Positions 8,017-14,068 of a DNA stretch of 18,226 nt are shown here, in pieces. Origin of the DNA: JAQGMJ01 sp036271855. Lineage in GTDB: Bacteria > Pseudomonadota > Gammaproteobacteria > Burkholderiales > JAEUOS01. The stretch covers positions 1 through 18,226 of the forward strand of contig DATAZV010000470.1 of the NCBI GenBank assembly GCA_036271855.1. The letters are read 5' to 3'. Positions within the stretch are counted from its first letter, which is position 1. Each line of letters opens with the position of its first letter. Made by a program: the position numbers and the translations under genes. The notes under the pieces were generated by a model. That model was not told the origin of the DNA. It did no database searches and saw only the letters and a program-made list of their open reading frames with translations.

Positions 8017-8043
8017 CGCCGCATTGAACCACGAGTCGCCCCC

Positions 8044-9225
8044 ATGATCCGCCCCCTGGACAACATCACCGTCGTCTCCCTCGAACACGCGATTGCCGCG
8101 CCCTTTGCCACCCGGCAACTGGCCGACATGGGCGCACGGGTGATCAAGATCGAGCGCCCCAAAGTCGGCGATTTCGCCCGCGCCTATGACACCCGGGTCA
8201 AGGGCCTGGCCTCGCATTTCGTCTGGACCAACCGCTCCAAGGAAAGCCTGACCCTGGACCTGAAGCACGCGCAGGCAAAGTTGGTGATGGAGAAATTGCT
8301 GGCGAAAGCCGATGTGCTGATCCAGAACCTCGCCCCCGGCGCCACCGCGCGCATGGGCCTGGACTTTGCCAGTTTGAAAGGCCGTTTTCCGCAACTCATT
8401 GTCTGCGACATTTCCGGCTACGGCGGCGACGGCCCGCAGCGCGACAAAAAAGCCTACGACCTCTTGATCCAGAGCGAGGCCGGCTTCGTCACCACCACCG
8501 GCACAGCAGACGAACCATCAAAAGCCGGCATTTCGGTGGCCGACATCGCCGCCGGCATGTACGCCTACACCAACATCCTCAACGCCATCCTGCTGCGGCA
8601 AAAAACCGGCAAGGGCTCGCACATCGACCTCTCCATGCTTGAAGCCCTGGCGGAATGGATGAGCTTTCCAATGTACTACGCCTGGGAAGGCGCGGCGCCG
8701 CCGCCGCGAGCCGGCGCATCGCACGCCACCATCTACCCCTACGGCCCGTTCAAGGCCGGGGATGGAAAAAGCGTAGTACTAGGATTGCAAAACGAGCGCG
8801 AATGGGCGGTGTTCTGCGACAAGGTGATGGGCCAGCCGGCGTTGGCCAAACATGTGGACTACGACAGCGTCTCCAAACGCTCGGCCAATCGTGTCGCCCT
8901 GCGCGCGCTGATCGAGGCTTCGTTCAAGGAATTGAACGTCGAGCAGGTGAAGCAGCGCCTCGACGAAGCCGACATCGGCTACGGCCAGATGAACGAAATG
9001 GCCGACCTCTGGGCCCACCCGCAACTCAAGGCGCGCGAACGCTGGCGCCAGGTCGGCACTTCCGCCGGCGCCATTCCCGCGCTGCTTCCGCCGGGGCGCA
9101 ATAATGCCTATGAAGCGCGGATGGAAGAGGTGCCGGCGCTGGGCGCGCATACCGACGCCATCCTGGCCGAGTTCGGCATCGGCGCCGGGCAGATCGCGGT
9201 GATGCGGGAACAGGGCGCGATCTAG
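8044..9225 (+). CDS. Family III CoA-transferase (CaiB/BaiF, formyl-CoA transferase type)
   Basis: 393 residues, the normal length for the family. Such enzymes move CoA between carboxylic acids through aspartyl-CoA intermediates in the cytoplasm. Seen are the N-terminal LEHAIAAPFATRQLADMGARVIKIERP and the NRSKESLTLDLK block, then AYDLLIQSEAG with the likely catalytic Asp at 139. SGYGGDGP, the TGKGSHIDLSMLEAL strand-helix and the C-terminal PALGAHTDAILAEFG are also present. The ATG at 8044 begins where the family usually begins; the ribosome site is weak. The divergent ThDP enzyme gene suggests a shared control region. The acid substrate cannot be deduced. A formyl/oxalyl-CoA role is not supported beyond family resemblance. 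Confidence 0.9.
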   Translation: MIRPLDNITVVSLEHAIAAPFATRQLADMGARVIKIERPKVGDFARAYDTRVKGLASHFVWTNRSKESLTLDLKHAQAKLVMEKLLAKADVLIQNLAPGATARMGLDFASLKGRFPQLIVCDISGYGGDGPQRDKKAYDLLIQSEAGFVTTTGTADEPSKAGISVADIAAGMYAYTNILNAILLRQKTGKGSHIDLSMLEALAEWMSFPMYYAWEGAAPPPRAGASHATIYPYGPFKAGDGKSVVLGLQNEREWAVFCDKVMGQPALAKHVDYDSVSKRSANRVALRALIEASFKELNVEQVKQRLDEADIGYGQMNEMADLWAHPQLKARERWRQVGTSAGAIPALLPPGRNNAYEARMEEVPALGAHTDAILAEFGIGAGQIAVMREQGAI

Positions 9226-9267
9226 GTCCTGCCTTGATAGACCCCGAGGTTTTTGGGCACCATAGCG

Positions 9268-9702
9268 TCAGTTCGGCGTCTTCACTTCCTGGCAATTGGC
9301 ACCGGCCTCGGGGCTCATGCGCCCGTTGGGCTGCCGGTATTTGGCGAAACAATCCAGGCTCTTTTGATAGTCGCTCTTGCCTTCGTCGGCGGTGTCGGCA
9401 GGTTTGGCCTTGGCCTCGGCCTTGGGCGCGGCTTTGGGGGTACCCACCTGCGCACTGGCCTTTTCGGCGGCCGCGCGCCGTTCCGCCGCCGCCTTGTCGG
9501 CAGGCGAAACGTTGCTGTTGATGTTGAGTTGCTTGACGTTCTTCTGATTCGGCGGCGGCTTGTCGCTGAACTGGGTCTTGCCGTTCTCATCCACCCATTT
9601 GAAGACCTCGGCGTGAGCGGCAATGCCGGCGAGCGCAAACGCCGCTCCGAGAAAAACGGCAAGCAGCCGAGACAGAACGAAGGAGCGGGGCGGGGTTTTC
9701 AT
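9268..9702 (-). CDS. Exported DUF4124 domain protein
   Basis: 144 residues. A signal peptide covers residues 1-31 (basic start, hydrophobic LLAVFLGAAFALAGIA, cleavage after AHA). Directly after it comes EVFKWVDENGKTQFSDKPP, the hallmark of DUF4124, a small domain common on proteobacterial periplasmic proteins and of no settled function. The middle (about 67-108) is low-complexity, rich in Ala, Lys and Glu, and may be a helical or disordered spacer. The C-terminal part has two cysteines (LDCFAKY and ANCQEV) that could form a disulfide in the periplasm. A GGAGC ribosome site stands 5 nt before the ATG on the minus strand. It converges with the CoA-transferase gene. Confidence 0.85.
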   Translation of the reverse strand: MKTPPRSFVLSRLLAVFLGAAFALAGIAAHAEVFKWVDENGKTQFSDKPPPNQKNVKQLNINSNVSPADKAAAERRAAAEKASAQVGTPKAAPKAEAKAKPADTADEGKSDYQKSLDCFAKYRQPNGRMSPEAGANCQEVKTPN

Positions 9703-9783
9703 CGGATGCTCCAGCCGTGGGCGAGTCAGCCTATCTTACGCCTGCGCCGCGCGCGGCAAGCCGGGTGAACGCCATTTAAGGCG

Positions 9784-9816
9784 TAAAAAAATGTAAAAGA
9801 AAGGCCCGCCGGCTTT
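9784..9816 (-). terminator. Possible rho-independent terminator of the cupin gene
   Basis: Read on the minus strand, about 20 nt after the cupin stop, the bases AAAGCC-GGCG-GG(C)CTTT can form a 6-bp stem with one bulged base, followed by CTTTTACATTTTTTT. The T-rich tail favours termination; the stem is short and imperfect. The rest of the 135-bp gap before the DUF4124 gene shows nothing else I can name. Confidence 0.4.
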
Positions 9817-9837
9817 GGGACAGCATGCGCTGGAGGT

Positions 9838-10443
9838 TCAGCGCACCAGCTTGTTCACATAGTCGCGCCCCAGCCCGATCTTCTCGTAATAATCGGCGGC
9901 GATTTCCAGGCGCGTGAACACATCGTCGTAGCCGGTGGCGCGGCCCTCAGGGTCGACATACATCAGCGCGCCGTGGACGATGAAAAAGGTGATCATCTCC
10001 TGGCAGTCTTCCGGCACCACCAGGGTGTGCGTTTCTCCCGGCGGCTCGAAAGCGTAGGAGCCTTCTTCAGCCACCCAGTCGTGCTCCAGGTAATGCCAGC
10101 GGCCCTTGAGCACCAGCGCATGCACGCCGCCGGTGTGGCGGTGCCGCGACAGCACGCCGCCGCGCGTCACCCGCATCACGTGGGCGTAGAAGCCCTGGGA
10201 GACGTTGAAATGCACCGGGCGAAAGGAGACCGTTTCGGAAAGGGGAATCCATTCGCGCGCATCCCCACCCAGCGGGTCGCGCACCATTTGCAGCAGGCCG
10301 GGCACCTGCAGGTCCGGGATCATGCCCGTGGGCTGCGGCTTCTGGTACGGGGTCTTGCTGTAGTCCAGGCCGGCGTGGGCGACGTCGTTCAGCACCGGCG
10401 CGCTTTGCGCAGGCCGGTTTTGCGGCAGGTCTTTGGGGTCCAT
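9838..10443 (-). CDS. Cupin protein, 2,4'-dihydroxyacetophenone dioxygenase-like
   Basis: 201 residues with a single ChrR-like cupin domain in the middle. Metal ligands are probably H101 and H103 in SRHRHTGG, H108 where classic cupins have glutamate, and H139 in GETHTLVV. The sequence up to ARHWIPL-like text (REWIPLSETVSFRPVHF) and the end VYVD-like LMYVDPEGRATGYDDVF agree with the family named after 2,4'-dihydroxyacetophenone dioxygenase, an iron enzyme cleaving a C-C bond next to a keto group. Many annotated members are untested, so the substrate is open. A strong AGGAGA ribosome site (10454-10449) lies 5 nt before the ATG. No aromatic-degradation genes are adjacent. Confidence 0.75.
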   Translation of the reverse strand: MDPKDLPQNRPAQSAPVLNDVAHAGLDYSKTPYQKPQPTGMIPDLQVPGLLQMVRDPLGGDAREWIPLSETVSFRPVHFNVSQGFYAHVMRVTRGGVLSRHRHTGGVHALVLKGRWHYLEHDWVAEEGSYAFEPPGETHTLVVPEDCQEMITFFIVHGALMYVDPEGRATGYDDVFTRLEIAADYYEKIGLGRDYVNKLVR

Positions 10444-10483
10444 CGCGGTCTCCTGATCTTTGCGCGCAGTCTACTACCGCCGC

Positions 10484-11542
10484 CTATTTCGGCGGGAACA
10501 GCGCCGCTTCCAGCCGCGCCTGCGACAGGCGCTTGATGCGGCTTTCGATCTGCGTGCACCAGATCACCATCTGCTTGCCGGCAACGAAAAATTCCTCCGG
10601 GCGGGCGCGGGTGGGAAAGGCCTCGCCCCACAGCAGGCCGCCGAAAAATGATTTCGCGTCGGACTTGAGCGGCGCGTCGAACTCCATCGTCAGCACCGAA
10701 CCAAGATCGCCGGCGCCGGCATCGTAGGACTGGAACCCGGTCTTCACCACGCGCGTACCCAGCAGCGAGGCATAGCGCTCGTTGAATTTGGTGAACACCA
10801 GATAGGCCTGCGGCGACACGCATTGCACCTGGTCCTTCGCCTCCAGGCCGGCTGGGGTCGCGGCAAAGCGGACCGCCGCCAGACCCTTGGCGGCGGCGCG
10901 CTCCTGCGCCGCCGGGCCGGCCCAGCGCAGGCTGACCATCGTCGCCAGCGCCTGGCTGACGAAGGGGCTTTCCTTCTCGTCGCTGTAGACATTGAACACG
11001 CCGACCCAGTCGCCGAAGCGCACCACGCCCGAATGCACATAGGGAAACTGCTCCGCCGTGCCGTGCTTGCCGGCGAGCTTTTTGTCGCTGACGGTGAAGT
11101 AGTAGCCGGCAGAGCCCGCGCCCAGCGCTTGCAGATCGAGCATGGTCTCGACGCTGAATTTGAGCATGGGCGCGCCGCTATCACGTAGCATCTGCTGCAG
11201 CTTCTCATCGGTGGTCAGGGTCTGCTGTTCCTTGGGCAGTGGAAAGGCCGTGAGCAGCAGCTTGTCCACCGCACCGGGCGCCTGGAAGCGCAACACGATC
11301 GGCGTGCTGCGCCCGGACATCTCCCAGTCCGCAGGTACCTGCAGTTCGGCAATGCCGCCGGCACTGCCGGAGACGAACAGGCGCTGCAGCCTGGTCTTGA
11401 CCGGCTTGGCCTTGGCGGCGCCGGGCTTGGCGACGGCCGCCTTGTGCCCGCTCGGCGGCGCCACCTGGGCCATCGCCAGGCCCGCACACAGGAGACTCGC
11501 GGCGATACCGACGGCCAGCACGCGCACCGGGCCGCAGCTCAT
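10484..11542 (-). CDS. Exported protein of unknown function
   Basis: 352 residues; I do not recognise the family. A signal peptide is clear (residues 1-25, hydrophobic VLAVGIAASLLCAGLAM, cleavage likely after AMA). A Lys/Ala/Pro linker follows at about 33-50, so the mature protein is probably periplasmic. The folded part has repeated beta-strand-like stretches (AELQVPADWEMS, PIVLRFQAPG, GVVRFGDWVGVFNVYS, GSVLTMEFDAP) and two separated cysteines (VQCVSP, VIWCTQ). No catalytic motif, lipobox or membrane anchor is seen. It stands 40 nt upstream of the cupin gene in the same direction, so the two may share a message. It may be specific to a group of related bacteria. Confidence 0.7.
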   Translation of the reverse strand: MSCGPVRVLAVGIAASLLCAGLAMAQVAPPSGHKAAVAKPGAAKAKPVKTRLQRLFVSGSAGGIAELQVPADWEMSGRSTPIVLRFQAPGAVDKLLLTAFPLPKEQQTLTTDEKLQQMLRDSGAPMLKFSVETMLDLQALGAGSAGYYFTVSDKKLAGKHGTAEQFPYVHSGVVRFGDWVGVFNVYSDEKESPFVSQALATMVSLRWAGPAAQERAAAKGLAAVRFAATPAGLEAKDQVQCVSPQAYLVFTKFNERYASLLGTRVVKTGFQSYDAGAGDLGSVLTMEFDAPLKSDAKSFFGGLLWGEAFPTRARPEEFFVAGKQMVIWCTQIESRIKRLSQARLEAALFPPK

Positions 11543-11630
11543 CGCTTGAACTCTTGCGCGGATGCGCGCGGCGAAAACGTAAATATCATGGCGGCGCCGG
11601 AAAAAATGTACGCGGAGTGTACTACGCCCC

Positions 11631-12776
11631 TCAGGGCAGATTCTCCCGCAGCACCACCGTGCTGCGCACCGCTTCCACCCCCGCCAGTGCCTCGCGCTTG
11701 TTTCGCAGATTGGAAAAAATCCGCACGCAGCCCATGATGGTGGATTGCGGGTTTTGCGTGATCACCGCATCCATGGTGCCGTCGATCAGCAGGGCACGCG
11801 TGTCCGGCGACAGGCCGTGGCCGATGAACACCACGTTCTGCCCGCGCCTGGCTTCTTTCAGCGCGCGGCCGACGCCATCCGACGCGCCGCCGATGTTGTA
11901 GATGCCGGCGAGATCCGCATGCTGCTCCAGCAGGGCGCGGGTCTGTTCGTAGTTGCGCTGCGCGTCGTCGTGCCCTTCGCGCAGGCCCACTACCTGCATG
12001 TGCGGAAACATTTCCTCGAAAATGTGCAAAAACCCCATCTCGCGCTCCTCATGCGCGCGATAGGAAAGGCTGCCGGCGATCATCGCCACCTTGAGCGTGC
12101 GCGCCCCAGGCCTGGGACCGATGAAACGCCCCAGCAGGTAGCCGGCGGTGCGCCCGGCGGCGCGGTTGTCCAGGCCGATGTAGGCAACGCGCCGCGAATT
12201 GGAAAGGTCGGAGATCAGGGTCACCACCGGCACGCCGTCTTCCGCCAGCCGGTTGACCGCTTCACGCACCATCGGATGTTCCAGCGCCATGCAGGCGATG
12301 CCGTCGGCCCTTTTTCCATGGCGCAGCAGGCTCGCGGCCAGAGCCTCCGGATTGAAGCCCTCGATGAACTCGACCTGGCCATGCGCATTGAAGGGAGCGA
12401 GGTGGTCGTCGGCATAACCCACCATATCGCCCAGCATGTTGAGAAAGCGATTGGTGCCGGCCGGCAGCAGGAACGACAGGCGCAGGGGTTTGGGCGCGGC
12501 CACTGCGTATAGCGCCTGGTCCGGCAGGTAGTCGAGATTTGCCGCCGCCTTCAGCACCTGTTGCACGGTCAGGGCGCGCACCCCGGGGCGCTTGTTCAGC
12601 ACACGGTCCACCGTCGCGGTGGAAACCCCGGCAGCGCGCGCGACGTCGGCCACGCGGGCGCGGCCGGTTGGTGCCGCAGGCACCAGCTTGAGCACCGGCG
12701 CGCCGCGCTTGCCCGGTACTTTGCGGGGCACTATCTTGTTTGCGCGCGCCGCGGGTTTGCCGCCAGGTTTATTCAT
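11631..12776 (-). CDS. LacI-family transcriptional regulator
   Basis: 381 residues. The helix-turn-helix and hinge helix occupy about 40-88 (VADVARAAGVSTATVDRVLN, then VLKAAANLDYLPD). The rest is a periplasmic-binding-protein-like effector domain with FLLPAGTNRF, VVTLISDL, YIGLDNRAAGRTAGYLLGRF and FIGHGLSPDTRALL. An unusual basic N-terminal extension of about 38 residues (rich in Lys, Arg, Pro) precedes the HTH. The first ATG is kept because no better start is evident, although the extension could be partly untranslated. Effector-domain similarity is to sugar-sensing LacI proteins. It is divergent from the TRAP/RLP run, so it most likely represses that run and is relieved by the imported compound or an intermediate. 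Confidence 0.92.
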   Translation of the reverse strand: MNKPGGKPAARANKIVPRKVPGKRGAPVLKLVPAAPTGRARVADVARAAGVSTATVDRVLNKRPGVRALTVQQVLKAAANLDYLPDQALYAVAAPKPLRLSFLLPAGTNRFLNMLGDMVGYADDHLAPFNAHGQVEFIEGFNPEALAASLLRHGKRADGIACMALEHPMVREAVNRLAEDGVPVVTLISDLSNSRRVAYIGLDNRAAGRTAGYLLGRFIGPRPGARTLKVAMIAGSLSYRAHEEREMGFLHIFEEMFPHMQVVGLREGHDDAQRNYEQTRALLEQHADLAGIYNIGGASDGVGRALKEARRGQNVVFIGHGLSPDTRALLIDGTMDAVITQNPQSTIMGCVRIFSNLRNKREALAGVEAVRSTVVLRENLP

Positions 12777-12780
12777 TCGT

Positions 12781-12805
12781 CATCAAACCATCAAAAACCA
12801 TCATG
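12781..12805. repeat. Three short direct repeats of CATCA upstream of the regulator gene
   Basis: CATCAAAC, CATCAAAAAC and CATCATG stand head to tail just upstream of the regulator's start codon. CATCA is also the outer half of the nearby palindrome, so these may be extra half-sites for autoregulation. They are short and could be coincidence. Confidence 0.3.
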
Positions 12806-12813
12806 TTCGGGGT

Positions 12814-12843
12814 TTGACACGCGCTTGGCACATCGCCTATCTT
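12814..12843 (+). promoter_or_regulatory. Sigma70-type promoter for the TRAP/RLP run
   Basis: A perfect TTGACA -35 (12814-12819) is followed after 18 nt by TATCTT (12838-12843, 4 of 6 consensus bases including the first two and the last). It faces the TRAP genes and would start transcription near 12850, leaving a leader of roughly 115 nt before the solute-binding protein gene. Confidence 0.6.
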
Positions 12844-12855
12844 AGGCCGCCCGCG

Positions 12856-12872
12856 TGATGCAAGGAGCATCA
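12856..12872. promoter_or_regulatory. Probable operator for the divergent LacI regulator
   Basis: A perfect inverted repeat TGATGC-AAGGA-GCATCA lies just downstream of the predicted transcription start of the TRAP run, the classical place for a LacI-family repressor. A second weaker symmetry, CATC-ATGC-GATG, follows at 12878-12889, sharing the GATGC/GCATC half-site. Binding is inferred from position and symmetry only. Confidence 0.5.
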
Positions 12873-12967
12873 AATTACATCATGCGATGCAGCAAAAGCA
12901 AGCATTTCGCGATACCACTGCAGCAAACAGCGTCACCTGTATTCCAATAACGACTTCGGAGACAATC

Positions 12968-13987
12968 ATGTCCAGCCCTTCCCGGCGCGCCGCGCTGCGC
13001 AAACTTGCGGCCCTGCCTGCCGCTGTCGCCATCACCGGCTTTCCGCAGATCGCCCGTGCCGCCGAGTTCACCTACAAATACGCCAACAACCTGCCGCTGA
13101 CGCACCCGCTGAACGTGCGCGCGCAGGAAGCGGCGGACCGCATCAAGAAGGAAAGCAAGGGCCGCCTGGAGATCAACATTTTCCCCAACAACCAGTTGGG
13201 CGGCGACACCGACATGCTGGCGCAGGTGCGCAGCGGCGGCATCGAGTTCTTCACTCCCTCCGCGCTGGTGATCGCAACAGTGGTACCGGTGGCGGCGGTG
13301 AGCGCGGTGGGCTTTGCGTTCTCCGACTACAACCAGGTGTGGGCAGCGATGGACGGCAAGCTGGGCGCGCATGTGCGCGCGGCGATCGCCAAGTCCGGCC
13401 TGATCGCGATGGAAAAAATCTGGGACAACGGCTTTCGCCAGACCACCACCTCGGGCAAGCCGATCAGCTCCGCCAAGGACCTCTCCGGCCTGAAAATCCG
13501 CGTGCCGGTGAGCCCGCTTTCCATTTCGATGTTCAAGGGCCTGGGCGCCTCGCCCACCAGCCTGCAATTCTCCGAGGTCTATTCCTCGCTGCAGACCAAG
13601 ATCGTCGATGCGCAGGAAAACCCGCTGGCGATCATCCAGGCGGCCAAGCTCTACGAAGTGCAAAAGTATTGCTCCCTGACCAACCATATCTGGGACGGCT
13701 TCTGGTTCATCGGCAACGGCCGCGCCTGGAACAAGCTGCCGCCGGACCTGCGCGAAATTACCGCGCGCGCGATCAACGAAGCCGGGATGAAACAGCGCGA
13801 AGACGTGAAAAAGCTGAACGACAGCGTGCAGGCCGACCTCGCCGCCAAGGGCCTGGCGTTCAACCACCCGGCCGCCGACAGCTTTCGCGCGCAACTGCGC
13901 CAGGCCGGCTTTTACTCCGAGTGGCGCGAGAAGTTCGGCGCCGAACCCTGGGGCCTGCTGGAGCAGGCAGTGGGCAAGCTGGCGTAA
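12968..13987 (+). CDS. TRAP transporter solute-binding protein (DctP family)
   Basis: 339 residues. The N-terminus has a twin-arginine-like start (SRRAALRKLA), a hydrophobic stretch and cleavage near ARA-AE at 31-33; it is exported either by Tat or Sec. The mature protein shows the DctP pattern: YKYANNLPLTHPLNVRAQEAAD, LEINIFPNNQLGGDTDML, GIEFFTPS, DNGFRQTTTSGKPI, and GLKIRVP with R178 at the position that usually pairs with the substrate carboxylate. TRAP binding proteins of this type usually bind organic or sugar acids. The ATG at 12968 has a CGGAGA ribosome site; an in-frame ATG at 12887 would add 27 residues in front of a normal signal peptide and lies inside the operator region. First gene of the regulated run. 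Confidence 0.93.
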   Translation: MSSPSRRAALRKLAALPAAVAITGFPQIARAAEFTYKYANNLPLTHPLNVRAQEAADRIKKESKGRLEINIFPNNQLGGDTDMLAQVRSGGIEFFTPSALVIATVVPVAAVSAVGFAFSDYNQVWAAMDGKLGAHVRAAIAKSGLIAMEKIWDNGFRQTTTSGKPISSAKDLSGLKIRVPVSPLSISMFKGLGASPTSLQFSEVYSSLQTKIVDAQENPLAIIQAAKLYEVQKYCSLTNHIWDGFWFIGNGRAWNKLPPDLREITARAINEAGMKQREDVKKLNDSVQADLAAKGLAFNHPAADSFRAQLRQAGFYSEWREKFGAEPWGLLEQAVGKLA

Positions 13988-14068
13988 GGTCGACGAAGAG
14001 TTCGCGCGCACTGGCGGACGCTTCGCAGCCCCATTCCCATCGTCATCACACAACAGGAAGCGCAGAAT

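Noticed and set aside
6371..8047. A 558-codon plus-strand open frame opposite the ThDP enzyme
   Set aside because: The minus-strand frame carries complete ThDP motifs; the plus frame has no recognisable motif and a composition typical of a shadow.
6227..9225. Oxalate degradation pair (oxalyl-CoA decarboxylase plus formyl-CoA transferase)
   Set aside because: The ThDP protein has AHAS-like blocks (RGPGATNASIG, GDG to NN spacing) and not those I expect of oxalyl-CoA decarboxylase. The CoA-transferase cannot be assigned to formyl/oxalyl substrates from sequence alone.
9226..9267. Terminator between the convergent CoA-transferase and DUF4124 genes
   Set aside because: Only a 3-4 bp pairing (CCCC with GGG around a T-rich loop) can be formed; too weak to call.
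9770..9790. ACGCC-ATTTAA-GGCGT hairpin followed by a run of A
   Set aside because: The A-run follows the stem on the plus strand, where no gene would end. On the minus strand the T-run precedes the stem. It is not a terminator in either direction.
12887..12967. Upstream ATG start for the TRAP solute-binding protein
   Set aside because: It would put 27 polar residues before a normal signal peptide and lies within the predicted operator region without a ribosome site. The ATG at 12968 has CGGAGA at good spacing.
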